Shown here piece after piece: positions 17,599-26,524 of a stretch of 64,000 nt of DNA; the first letter of the stretch is position 1; each line of letters begins with the position of its first letter. The notes beneath the pieces were generated by a model, which ran no database searches, had not been told where the DNA came from, and saw only the letters and a list, made by a program, of their open reading frames with translations. Both the position numbers and the translations under genes were made by a program. Source of the DNA: Aquella oligotrophica (GTDB lineage: Bacteria > Pseudomonadota > Gammaproteobacteria > Burkholderiales > UBA11063); contig NZ_CP024847.1 of assembly GCF_002892535.1 (NCBI RefSeq), positions 806,001-870,000 on the forward strand, given 5' to 3'.

Positions 17599-19644
17599 AT
17601 GAAAAATAAATTAATCAATACGCTTATGTTAGCAGGAATCATTGCTACAACTTTAGTTGGATGTAATTCAGGCGCAAGTGGGAATGTCAATAATCAAGCC
17701 TCAACTACTCAGACAGCAAGCAATACCACAAATACTAATGCGGAAACTTTGGATTCTGCACCAATAGGTAGCATCTCTTCAGTATTAATGGATTTTGCAT
17801 CTGCGACATTAAATGAATATATTGATGATACAGTTGGCAAAGTTGTGTGGAACTTGATTTCTGGTGGTAGTATTAGTGGTAACAGTGGACAAGCAACACA
17901 GCAGACATTAAACGCAATTAATCAAGAATTAAATCATGTAGAAGATACTTTAGCACAGCAAAATGCTGTATTACAGACAACTTATAATGTAATTGAATCG
18001 ACAGCATTAGGTTCAACAGGTACGGCAATTAGCAAGATAACTGAAACTCTTGTTGATAATAATAATGACACTAGTGATTGGATTACTAAGGCAACTTCTG
18101 GTTTAGGTCAACAAAATGTTAGCATTGCCGAGGGTATTTTTGGCGGTTATAGTCAAGCACAAATGAATGAAAGCATTTCACTAGCATTACTACAAAATCA
18201 ATCTTCACTATTTAGCTCTAACCCAAAAATTGCAGGGACACAGGATTCATATGAACAGTTTCTCTCTTGTGATGAAAATAATTCTACCGTTACTTATGAT
18301 GCTACAAATTTATCGTTAACGCAGCAGGAGCATCCCCAATCATCTCTACTTCAGAATAATTGTGCGGTAGCAAATTTTCTTAACGATGCCATTAATCAGT
18401 ATGGAATTACCCAGTTAACTCAGGGTTCTAATATTTTTTATACAACGCAAGGGTTTGATCAGGCATTAGACCTAGTTTATCTCAAAATTCTTAACGCAAT
18501 GACCGAGGCTTATGCAGTTGATCAGGTACGGCTTTATTTAGGGTTGCCAGTGACTAATCCATCAGGAAGCATAAATATTCAGGCACCAATTGTTATTCCA
18601 AATTCTGCATATAATAACTATGCTTTGGCTGAATCTGATCTAGCACTAGCCTATAATATGAGATTAGCTAACTTGCAACAGCTATTTGCCAGCGCTAAAA
18701 GTCAATTATTCAATCAGTTTGCTGGAGCGTTAGTTTCAACAACCATGACTAGCCAATGTAATCTTAGTTATCAGGGAATTGATGCTGAAAGTACCATAAC
18801 CATGGATAGCAATGGGAATAATCCATATAGCTGGGATGGTACAACATTAAAAGCCAGCTGTAAAGAAAATAATGGAAATGCTATAAGTATTACTTATAAT
18901 GTCGGTGATTTATGTACTATCAATACTGGAAGTAATCCAATTTCTACGGTTGGTGAGGCAGGGCATTACTCTTATCCAAATATGACGGTAAACCCGAATA
19001 ACTATAATCTATACGTTTTTAATGGTGCAGTTTCATGCGGAACACAGAATTGGAAAACTACAATCTTTAATAGCAATAATGTTACACCTGATACCGATAT
19101 CATCAGCAGTGAATTACAAAGTGCTAATATAGGCAGAGCTACCGGACAGAATGCTTGGAATGGTATTTTAAGCTGGGATAATTATTTACCAATCGCATCA
19201 CCAGTTACCAGTTCAACAGCTCAAGTATCATTTGGAGATGGAAATAACACTGCAGCAGCTTACAATCAGGATGGCGATTATAATCAGTCAATATCAATTT
19301 CAGGGCTTACTACTGGTTATACTCAGGTGTCTCAAGTGACCGGGGGAATGCTGATATTTGATGGTGCACATGCTTATATGGCAGTTGTTTATGATAATTC
19401 TTTACATGATACTTATGTCGGAATCCAGTGTTTACCAAATGATAATAGCTGTACTATGGGAACTAGTGGGAATAGCGGTTATTCACTAAGCTTTACAAAT
19501 GGCGACAGTATTAATATTCGGAATAATGGTGGAACGGGAACAAACTATGAAGATACTTCAAACCCATGGTATTGGATTACGCCAAGCTATGCAGTAGTAC
19601 CAGGACCATACCTTCCGCAATATGTTCCTCATCCGGGAACCTAA
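17599..19644 (+). CDS. Large orphan lipoprotein
   Basis: A 681-aa predicted lipoprotein with lipobox LVGC (Cys22). I do not recognise the family. Residues 30-60 are Ser/Thr/Asn/Gln-rich; about 60-200 looks helical with Gln/Asn-rich coiled-coil-like stretches (NQELNHVEDTLAQQNAVLQT); a middle helical part includes QVRLYLGLPV; the rest from about 400 is Gly/Asn/Thr-rich and probably beta, with four to six Cys. The C-terminus ends GPYLPQYVPHPGT. The ATG at 17599 follows GGAGA with 8-base spacing. It stands alone, sharing a bidirectional terminator with the opposing gene. Confidence 0.7.
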   Translation: MKNKLINTLMLAGIIATTLVGCNSGASGNVNNQASTTQTASNTTNTNAETLDSAPIGSISSVLMDFASATLNEYIDDTVGKVVWNLISGGSISGNSGQATQQTLNAINQELNHVEDTLAQQNAVLQTTYNVIESTALGSTGTAISKITETLVDNNNDTSDWITKATSGLGQQNVSIAEGIFGGYSQAQMNESISLALLQNQSSLFSSNPKIAGTQDSYEQFLSCDENNSTVTYDATNLSLTQQEHPQSSLLQNNCAVANFLNDAINQYGITQLTQGSNIFYTTQGFDQALDLVYLKILNAMTEAYAVDQVRLYLGLPVTNPSGSINIQAPIVIPNSAYNNYALAESDLALAYNMRLANLQQLFASAKSQLFNQFAGALVSTTMTSQCNLSYQGIDAESTITMDSNGNNPYSWDGTTLKASCKENNGNAISITYNVGDLCTINTGSNPISTVGEAGHYSYPNMTVNPNNYNLYVFNGAVSCGTQNWKTTIFNSNNVTPDTDIISSELQSANIGRATGQNAWNGILSWDNYLPIASPVTSSTAQVSFGDGNNTAAAYNQDGDYNQSISISGLTTGYTQVSQVTGGMLIFDGAHAYMAVVYDNSLHDTYVGIQCLPNDNSCTMGTSGNSGYSLSFTNGDSINIRNNGGTGTNYEDTSNPWYWITPSYAVVPGPYLPQYVPHPGT

Positions 19645-19703
19645 CTCTAGTTTCTGAGGTATAAAAAAGAACTATCTCAGGATAATTGATAGAATTAATT
19701 AAT

Positions 19704-19731
19704 AAAAAAAGAGCCGACAGGCTCTTTTTTT
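19704..19731. terminator. Bidirectional terminator between convergent lipoprotein genes
   Basis: Stem AAAAAAAGAGCC / GGCTCTTTTTTT with loop GACA. It gives a T-run on both strands and overlaps the stop codon of the minus-strand gene. Confidence 0.93.
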
Positions 19732-21145
19732 ATTGGATGTCAGTTTGTGTTGTTGCACTAAAGTCTTTGAAATTTGGATTGGTTCCATTTTGACTTAATG
19801 TGTTTTCCAGATTATTGATCGCTGCATCAAGGATATTGAAAAATACTTGACGGTCATTGCTATTGGTCAATGTGAAAGTGTTTTGTCCATTTGTATCGGC
19901 GGAGGCAATCGCTGCTGTAATTGCATTAGTTGCATCACTTGCCTGAATATTAACGTAAGCACCATTATTATTAACATAAGCAAGAGTTTGCATCTGGTTT
20001 ACAAAAACAGTTTTAATTAAATCAAGTGTTAATACTTCATTAACTGCTGATACTCCAGCTGGAAATGGATTTACATTGCTATCACCATTAATTTCGTCAA
20101 CTGTCAAGCGTAACTGACGCGCATAGTTACCATAAAATGGAAAGCCAACACCACCAACATTCGAAGATTCGCTTGTAATTCCTGCTTGCTGCAAGTAATC
20201 TACACTATTTAAAGTATTATTGGTAAGTGAATTTTCAATTAGCTGGCTATTGTTTGTTTGGCAAGCCTGAATATATGCTTCTACCGGAGTTGTGCCATCA
20301 TTGCGGGTGGCCGCACCACTATTATATGAAGCATTTAAGATTAAATCAAGAATATTGTCTTTATCGCTAACTGAGCCTGATTGCAGATTTTTTTCACAAG
20401 CAGTCATATCAAAAGTACTACCAGCTGGATTTAACTTTTCAATTTCGCCAAGATTTTGATAGTGCCAATAAGCAGCTGCCATTGGAGCATAGTATTTATT
20501 ATCAAGATTAGCAGCAGTCGGATATTTGTCAATACGGGTATTTTCATTTACAAGATCGTCTTGTACTGTATATGGAGCTAAACCTTTTTGCAATGCCACC
20601 ACATTAACCAATCCAAAATAATTGACGATGGATTGTTGAGTCTTTGAGTCCCATGCCCAAACATTATAGTTTGCTTTATCCCATGAGTTTAACTGATATG
20701 GACCACCTTGTCCTGGTAGCATAATTGTAGTAGCGTCAGCTTCTATTAATTGATTGCTAGCTTGATAATCTGCGGTATTATTGTTTTCCTGTAATAGATG
20801 TGCAAATAGTGAACCATATAAGTGATCACGGTTAATTGCTATTCCCGGCACATGAAGACGAACTAAATGCCCTAGCATAGCACCCGCAATGTAATTTGAT
20901 ACAATAAGATCATCGTAATTACTACTTAATGATAAAGCCGTTGAGGTATGTTCATCATAACTATATTGGTAAACTATTTTCCCTGAAGATGTCGCGGCAG
21001 CGCTAGTTGTTGCCACTGCACTTTTTGCAGCTACTTCTGAATAATTATTTCCTTGCGGATTATTTTGATTATGGTTATAACCACCGCCGCTATTGCATGC
21101 AGTTAAAGTTAAAGTAGCCAATAAAGTTGTAAGTAATTTTTTCAT
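19730..21145 (-). CDS. Lipoprotein, possible lysozyme-like hydrolase
   Basis: A 471-aa predicted lipoprotein (lipobox LTAC, Cys17). The family is not certain. A lysozyme-superfamily-like pattern can be traced: a Glu in LFAHLLQENN that could be catalytic, then GQGGPYQLNSWD, AAAYWHYQNLGE, ILNASYNSGAA (like the AYNAG of lytic transglycosylases) and FYGNYARQLRLTVDEI. The SD AAGGGG precedes the ATG. Its upstream region (21289-21418) is duplicated upstream of the GH19 chitinase, which suggests co-regulation and perhaps a related cell-wall or chitin-degrading role. A plain orphan lipoprotein remains possible. Confidence 0.65.
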   Translation of the reverse strand: MKKLLTTLLATLTLTACNSGGGYNHNQNNPQGNNYSEVAAKSAVATTSAAATSSGKIVYQYSYDEHTSTALSLSSNYDDLIVSNYIAGAMLGHLVRLHVPGIAINRDHLYGSLFAHLLQENNNTADYQASNQLIEADATTIMLPGQGGPYQLNSWDKANYNVWAWDSKTQQSIVNYFGLVNVVALQKGLAPYTVQDDLVNENTRIDKYPTAANLDNKYYAPMAAAYWHYQNLGEIEKLNPAGSTFDMTACEKNLQSGSVSDKDNILDLILNASYNSGAATRNDGTTPVEAYIQACQTNNSQLIENSLTNNTLNSVDYLQQAGITSESSNVGGVGFPFYGNYARQLRLTVDEINGDSNVNPFPAGVSAVNEVLTLDLIKTVFVNQMQTLAYVNNNGAYVNIQASDATNAITAAIASADTNGQNTFTLTNSNDRQVFFNILDAAINNLENTLSQNGTNPNFKDFSATTQTDIQ

Positions 21146-21288
21146 TTGTGAGCCCCTTGTAGTTTGTTTTCTGATACCGTTAGTTTACTGGTTTGACTAA
21201 AAAACTAAAATAGTACTTTTGCTCTATTCTAAATTTGACCTTAAGTAACAGAATATTAAGTGAATCTCTCATTATGGTAAAATTAGGG

Positions 21289-21418
21289 TAATTTAATTTG
21301 CCCTTGTCGATTAAATTATTTCGCTACAGACTTTTTTGAACTGGCGCTATTATAGTTGAGTAGCAATTATTAGTAAATGGCGATTTCATGATGAGTACTT
21401 ATTCGATTTTCTACATCT
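21289..21418 (-). promoter_or_regulatory. Duplicated promoter region, copy A
   Basis: These 130 bases align without gaps to 23325-23454 with about ten differences. Read on the minus strand both copies contain TATAAT (plus-strand 21349-21354) preceded 16 bases upstream by TTACTA. Conservation extends about 40 bases beyond the -35 and about 50 bases into the transcript, as expected for a regulated promoter. It drives the lipoprotein gene starting at 21145, with a predicted leader of nearly 200 bases. Confidence 0.7.
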
Positions 21419-21460
21419 AAACTTTCTAAAAGAATACTATAAGCAAGATGGGATGAAATA

Positions 21461-21500
21461 AAAAAAACCGCCACTCAAGAGGGAGATGAGTGACGGTTTT
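21461..21500 (-). terminator. Chitinase gene terminator
   Basis: Stem AAAACCGCCACTC (21464-21476) / GAGTGACGGTTTT (21488-21500) with one mismatch; on the minus strand a run of T follows. It lies 30 bases past the stop of the chitinase gene. Confidence 0.85.
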
Positions 21501-21530
21501 TAGGGAAGAAATCAGAAATTAAACTTTATA

Positions 21531-23282
21531 CTATTCATCAGTTGGGTAAGTTTCACATGCGTTCTCACCAGCTTTTGAAGATGGGCGAATCACTACTGTA
21601 GTATTTTGAGTAAACGCAAATGGTGAACAATTATATGTATGTACAGTTTCGGAATCTTCTTCCCACGTTGGTGAAAATGTAATCCATAGAGTTCTTTTAT
21701 TCAGCTTCTTCAATGCTGCTGCATCCGAAGGGGTAGCATTAGGGAAAATCAGTGTTTCAGCTTCATGTACATATGGTAGATTAAAGCCTTGATCTTTGGC
21801 GCGAAAGTCACTGATATATAATTTATCAATCCCCATCTTATTACTATCATTAATAACCGTCAATTTAAAACCATTATAATCAACAACATCAGGAGCCGGC
21901 GTTGGCGTAGGTGCCGGTGTTGGAGCCGGGGTAGGTGATGGAGTTGGAGCATTACATACAGCCTGACGATAACCACTACCACCATATATAGGATTATTAG
22001 AGTCCCACTTCACTAATGTACAACCATCAGCTGGACTAAAATAATAATAACGTTGCGAAGCAGCCCAAATTGAAGGATCATCTGGATTAATGTTATCGCA
22101 AGTAGTGGCATTAGTTTCAGCATCAGTTAAGGCAAATCCACTAGTAAATAAGTTGCCTGCTTGAGAAAAATACTTAAATGATCTAAGGCGTGTTCGAGTA
22201 TTTTCATAATTTGTGCCTTTACATTCAGGTCCACCATTAACTAAAGCAATCGTAAATGGAAAGCCTAATTTAGCGTAGCTAGCAGCGGTACCCTGTGCAG
22301 ATTTTTTAAAATTACCATCCATAACCTCAGCAATTGATGGACGACCATTTTTTGGTTGCACAGCATAAACCAGTGCACTTAGATAAGGAAGAATATTATC
22401 GCCAGCTACCAAATCAGGGTCTTCAACTAATAATAAATTACCATAAAGCATTAAAGATAAATTAGCATAATTACTCGTGTAACTTAATTGCTTGGCACCA
22501 CGACCATAGTAATATTTATTTGCTACCATTGAAGCAAATTGACCAGAGGCAGAGAAAGGCCCACTGGTTTCTTGGTAAGGGCCTACCCTCCGATTTTCTG
22601 GGGTTGAGTTTTCTTCAGCAACACTAGAAAACGCGGTAATAATTTTATTTTGGATATCCACTTTGTCATCTGATTTAGCGCTACCTGTTTCCTGAACCGC
22701 ATGGGCAAAAGTCGTTGCCATCATACGTTTACATACTTCATCTGGATTTGTCATTTCTGCAGTTTTGGTACCAGGATAACTACTAAAATCACCACAATAA
22801 CCAGGAAGAACTGCTGCAGCTTTCAAGAAATTTGAATAAGAATACACATCTGCGGGATCAAAACCATTAATAATCTGGTGATGCGCAGTAAGCGGGAAAG
22901 TTTTCTCAAAATTGGCACGTGGCATCAAGCGCTCAATCCGTTTTACATTTTCAGGATTTGAGCTTGAACCAGGATAAATTTTGTCCAGATTAACTTTTGA
23001 TGCCCGAACATAGTAACCAATCTCTTTAAGTTTCAATTGTTCTTCAGCACTTAATTTACTAATTTGATCAGCCCAATCTTTTTGCCAATCCTGCGGATTC
23101 AAATCAGTAACATCAATTGTTGTATCAACCGCATTCTTTGAAGAAAGTTTTTCAGCCAAATCTGACTGTGTCGATGCTGCAGCTGTAGCTGTTGTAGTTG
23201 CCGAAGTTGCGCTACCAGTATTATTACAAGCAGTTAGAGCGGTTGCACCCAAAAGTGCTAGAGTTATCATTTTTAGTTTCAT
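21531..23282 (-). CDS. GH19 chitinase-like lipoprotein
   Basis: A 583-aa predicted lipoprotein (lipobox LTAC, Cys19) with a family 19 glycoside hydrolase domain at about 130-375. Seen: FAHAVQETG with the likely acid Glu199, YYGRGAKQLSYTSNY (258-272), the chief GH19 signature, and ALVNGGPECKG. A small aromatic Cys-bounded module (PSIWAASQRYYYF, about 395-443) may be a chitin-binding domain. A Pro-Thr-Ala linker (446-464) leads to a C-terminal domain of about 115 aa that I do not recognise. It should hydrolyse chitin or a related polymer while tethered to the outer membrane. Its promoter region is shared with the gene starting at 21145. Confidence 0.85.
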   Translation of the reverse strand: MKLKMITLALLGATALTACNNTGSATSATTTATAAASTQSDLAEKLSSKNAVDTTIDVTDLNPQDWQKDWADQISKLSAEEQLKLKEIGYYVRASKVNLDKIYPGSSSNPENVKRIERLMPRANFEKTFPLTAHHQIINGFDPADVYSYSNFLKAAAVLPGYCGDFSSYPGTKTAEMTNPDEVCKRMMATTFAHAVQETGSAKSDDKVDIQNKIITAFSSVAEENSTPENRRVGPYQETSGPFSASGQFASMVANKYYYGRGAKQLSYTSNYANLSLMLYGNLLLVEDPDLVAGDNILPYLSALVYAVQPKNGRPSIAEVMDGNFKKSAQGTAASYAKLGFPFTIALVNGGPECKGTNYENTRTRLRSFKYFSQAGNLFTSGFALTDAETNATTCDNINPDDPSIWAASQRYYYFSPADGCTLVKWDSNNPIYGGSGYRQAVCNAPTPSPTPAPTPAPTPTPAPDVVDYNGFKLTVINDSNKMGIDKLYISDFRAKDQGFNLPYVHEAETLIFPNATPSDAAALKKLNKRTLWITFSPTWEEDSETVHTYNCSPFAFTQNTTVVIRPSSKAGENACETYPTDE

Positions 23283-23324
23283 TTTGAATCCTTTTAAATT
23301 GCTATTACTAGGTCAGTAATAAAA

Positions 23325-23454
23325 TAATTTAATTTTCCCTTGCCGATTAAATTATTTCGCTACAGACTTTTTTGAACTGACGCTATTATAGTTTGGCACC
23401 AATTATTAGTAAATAGTGATTTCATGATAAGTACTTATTCGATTTTCTACATCT
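23325..23454 (-). promoter_or_regulatory. Duplicated promoter region, copy B
   Basis: Gapless 130-base duplicate of 21289-21418, about 92 percent identical. The minus-strand TATAAT lies at plus-strand 23385-23390, with TTACTA 16 bases upstream. It sits 43 bases before the chitinase start, giving a predicted leader of about 95 bases. The differences cluster in the -35/-10 spacer, so the promoter core and the upstream part are both retained. Confidence 0.7.
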
Positions 23455-23486
23455 TAATAGGATATTAGGGGGTTAATACTCTTGTA

Positions 23487-23495
23487 TGGTAAAAT
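23487..23495 (+). promoter_or_regulatory. Extended -10 for the beta-lactamase operon
   Basis: TGGTAAAAT is an extended -10 element about 47 bases before the beta-lactamase start. A matching -35 is weak. The same TATGGTAAAATT string also occurs at 21274-21285. Confidence 0.4.
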
Positions 23496-23541
23496 TGAGG
23501 TAAGAACTTAATAGTTGTTGTGATAGAAAGCTTAGGGGTTT

Positions 23542-24384
23542 ATGAAAAAATATTTTGTGTCAACGATGATTGCAAGCTCAATCGTTAGTGTTAGTTATGC
23601 GGCGGAAGTAAATTATGCTCAGATTTTTGCGGGTAAAAATGCCTGCTTTATCCTATATGATCTAAATAAAAAGAAAACCATCGAAGAGTATAACTCTAAG
23701 CGCTGTCAAGAACGAATTGCACCCAATTCGACTTTTAAAGTACCACTATCACTAATGGCTTTTGATAAAGGGGTGATTACTGAAAGTACTGTATTTGTCT
23801 GGGATGGCAAAAAGCGTGAGATGGAAAGCTGGAATCAAAATCAAACACCGCGCACTTGGGAACAATATTCGGTGCTTTGGGTATCGCAGCAGATTACGCC
23901 TAAGCTTGGGATGAGAACAATCAAAGATTATCTAGCCAAATTTAATTATGGTAATCAGGATTTTAGTGGTGATAAGGGCAAAAATAACGGGCTTACTCAT
24001 GCTTGGCTAAGCGGTAGCCTAAAAATCTCGGGTGAGGAGCAGCTAAGATTTTTGATAAATATGCATAATTATAATTTGGGTATAAGTCATACCGCGATTG
24101 ATAATACTATGCAAAATATATACTTGGGTAAATTGACTGATGATGGCTGGGATTGGTACGGTAAAACGGGTAGTGGACGCAGAAATACTAGCTATCAAGG
24201 CAAGACTGAACGGGTGCGCGATGGTTGGTTCGTTGGCTATTTGCAAAAATCCGGGCAGACTTATGTGGTCGTAACTAATCTGACTGATATAAAAACTCCA
24301 ACTGGTAGTGAACATGATACTTCTGGTGGACCGCAAGCAAAAGCGATTACACAAGATATAATAAAACAGTTACAACTTAAATAG
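23542..24384 (+). CDS. Class D beta-lactamase (OXA family)
   Basis: A 280-aa secreted enzyme, signal peptide ending SYA (residue 20). All class D motifs are visible: STFK (63-66) with the serine nucleophile and the lysine that becomes carbamylated, SVL (110-112) at the SxV position, YGN (136-138), the omega-loop WLSGSLKIS, and KTG (208-210). It should hydrolyse beta-lactams in the periplasm; spectrum cannot be predicted. It resembles chromosomal OXA enzymes of environmental bacteria more than plasmid ones, and no mobile element flanks it. The next gene starts 12 bases downstream, which suggests an operon. Confidence 0.93.
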   Translation: MKKYFVSTMIASSIVSVSYAAEVNYAQIFAGKNACFILYDLNKKKTIEEYNSKRCQERIAPNSTFKVPLSLMAFDKGVITESTVFVWDGKKREMESWNQNQTPRTWEQYSVLWVSQQITPKLGMRTIKDYLAKFNYGNQDFSGDKGKNNGLTHAWLSGSLKISGEEQLRFLINMHNYNLGISHTAIDNTMQNIYLGKLTDDGWDWYGKTGSGRRNTSYQGKTERVRDGWFVGYLQKSGQTYVVVTNLTDIKTPTGSEHDTSGGPQAKAITQDIIKQLQLK

Positions 24385-24396
24385 AAAAGATTAAAA

Positions 24397-25254
24397 ATGT
24401 ATATACCAAAACAAGGTGAAGAGGCGAATCTGCACCTAGCGGTGCTAATTGATGCGGATAATGCGCAGGCTTCGGTGATTGAAGCGTTATTGGCGGAAGT
24501 TGCCCGTTATGGTGAAGCTACCGTTAAACGTATCTATGGCGATTTTACCTCTAAATATAGCTCGCAATGGAAAAGTGTCCTAAATAAATTCGCGATTAAA
24601 CCAGTTCAACAGTTTGCTTATACCAAAGGCAAAAATGCAACTGATAGCACCATGATTATTGATGCGATGGATTTATTATATACCAAACGTTTTGACGGTT
24701 TTTGTATCGTCTCAAGCGATAGCGATTTTACCGGACTAGCGATGCGGATTCGTGAAGAAGGATTATGGGTATATGGTTTTGGGGAAGAGAAAACCCCGGC
24801 GGCTTTTCGGAATGCCTGTCATAAATTTATCCGTACTGAAAACCTGCGTCTGGAAGGTAAAGGTGAAGATGAAATATTGGCACTTGAAGTAGCCTCTGAG
24901 GAAAAGGTTAAAGAAGAATTAGCAAACTCTGAAAATCTTTCCAAAGAAAATTCTGGTGACATATCTCAGAATATAAATAAAGAATCTGTGAAGAAAAGAT
25001 TTCCACTTGCCTTGGCTACTAGGGCGGTTGAAGAATCTAGCGGAGATGATGGATGGGCACAATTGGGAGGTTTTGGATCATACTTAACCAGAGTTAAACC
25101 AGATTTTGACCCTCGAGATTATGGATATGATAAATTAAGTAATTTGGTCAAAGCACGTAGAAATATTTTTGAAATTGAAGAAAGACCTTCGTCTAATCCA
25201 AACCAGAAAAATCTTTATCTACGCATTAAGATTGACATTAAAAAAGATAAATAA
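24397..25254 (+). CDS. NYN-domain (LabA/DUF88) protein with C-terminal OST-HTH
   Basis: A 285-aa cytoplasmic protein. The N-terminal NYN/PIN-like nuclease domain shows conserved acidic residues in VLIDADNAQ, STMIIDAMDLL and SSDSDFTGL, forming the expected metal site for an RNase. A charged linker rich in Glu/Lys/Ser (about 160-205) leads to a C-terminal OST-HTH/LOTUS domain (AVEESSGDDGWAQLGGFGSY to YLRIKI), thought to bind RNA. Family members have this NYN plus LOTUS layout. RNA target unknown. It lies between beta-lactamase and dihydroorotase genes with gaps of 12 and 14 bases. Confidence 0.87.
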   Translation: MYIPKQGEEANLHLAVLIDADNAQASVIEALLAEVARYGEATVKRIYGDFTSKYSSQWKSVLNKFAIKPVQQFAYTKGKNATDSTMIIDAMDLLYTKRFDGFCIVSSDSDFTGLAMRIREEGLWVYGFGEEKTPAAFRNACHKFIRTENLRLEGKGEDEILALEVASEEKVKEELANSENLSKENSGDISQNINKESVKKRFPLALATRAVEESSGDDGWAQLGGFGSYLTRVKPDFDPRDYGYDKLSNLVKARRNIFEIEERPSSNPNQKNLYLRIKIDIKKDK

Positions 25255-25268
25255 GAAAGAACAACGAG

Positions 25269-26492
25269 ATGATTACAATAGCTAATATATTGATGCCGGA
25301 CGAAACTCGGCAAACGATAACTAGACCATACCACGAAGATATAACCATCGATGGGACAGACTTACTGGCTCTACCTGGGCTAGTTGATCCGCACGTGCAT
25401 TTTCGGGTGCCGGGGATGGAAGATAAGGAAGATTGGCAACATGCTTCAAAAGCATCGCTAAAAGGTGGGATAACTACCGTTTTTGATATGCCAAACACCA
25501 AGCCAGCAACTACGACACAAGAGCGCCTACATAATAAATTTAGGATAATTGATGGTCAATTAGCTGAAGTAAACCTACCCTTACGCTATAAGCTTTTTTT
25601 CGGGGCGGATAAAAACCAGTTCCATGAAATAGTCAAAGTAAAAGACGAGATAGTCGGCATCAAGGTATTTATGGGGGCATCTACTGGTGATTTATTGATG
25701 GATGATGAGGCATCATTACATGCGATTTATGCGCTGGCAAAAGCACATAATCTAATTATCGCGCTCCATGCTGAGGATGAATTAATTATTCGTGAGAATG
25801 CCGCCAAGTATGCCAGTGAAACTGATTATAAATATCATTCGATAATTCGTTCGCCAGAAGCTGCGGTTAAGGCGGTTGATCTAGTGATTAAACTAAGTGA
25901 GATATACGGGGTGACGTCGTACATTCTGCATCTTAGTACCCGTGGTGAACTCGATTTGGTAAAAGCTGCCAAAGCACGAGGAATAAAAGTTTTTGCTGAG
26001 ACTTGTCCACATTATCTGTTTCTCGATGAAAGTATGTATCCAGCACTAAATGGACGCGCGAAGATGAACCCTCCTTTACGTAGTAAAGCCGAGCAGGATT
26101 ACCTGTGGCAGGCACTTAATGAGGGTGTGATTGATACCATTGGTTCGGATCATGCGCCACATCAGCTCCATGAAAAAGCTCAGCCATTGTGTAAATGTCC
26201 ATCGGGTGTACCGGGGATTGAAACTACATTGCCATTGATGCTAACTGCGTGGCGCGAGGGTAGGGTGAAATTATCGCGTTTACTTGAGTTACTTCATTCT
26301 AACCCACAGAAATTATTTAGCCTACCAGCAAATGATGATCTAGTGCTTGTGGACATAAAAAATTATCGTGAACTCACCGATGAACAAATGGCTAGTAAAT
26401 GCAAGTGGTCGCCATTTAGCGGTATGAATCTGACGGGTTTTCCACGCTATGTTTATACCCAAAATCGCTTGATTGATGTTACGCAAATCTAA
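25269..26492 (+). CDS. pyrC: Dihydroorotase
   Basis: A 407-aa amidohydrolase of pyrimidine synthesis, closing carbamoyl-aspartate to dihydroorotate. Binuclear metal-site motifs are present: DPHVHFR near residue 40, the lysine to be carboxylated in GIKVFMGAS, LHAED, HLSTRGEL and SDHAPH. The sequence type is the longer class I-like/PyrC-PyrX group rather than the short E. coli PyrC. An allantoinase-like role is possible but less likely. It is packed between NYN and esterase genes, apart from other pyr genes. Confidence 0.88.
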   Translation: MITIANILMPDETRQTITRPYHEDITIDGTDLLALPGLVDPHVHFRVPGMEDKEDWQHASKASLKGGITTVFDMPNTKPATTTQERLHNKFRIIDGQLAEVNLPLRYKLFFGADKNQFHEIVKVKDEIVGIKVFMGASTGDLLMDDEASLHAIYALAKAHNLIIALHAEDELIIRENAAKYASETDYKYHSIIRSPEAAVKAVDLVIKLSEIYGVTSYILHLSTRGELDLVKAAKARGIKVFAETCPHYLFLDESMYPALNGRAKMNPPLRSKAEQDYLWQALNEGVIDTIGSDHAPHQLHEKAQPLCKCPSGVPGIETTLPLMLTAWREGRVKLSRLLELLHSNPQKLFSLPANDDLVLVDIKNYRELTDEQMASKCKWSPFSGMNLTGFPRYVYTQNRLIDVTQI

Positions 26493-26524
26493 AAAAGTGA
26501 AAATTAATTTTCAGGAGAGTTTAA

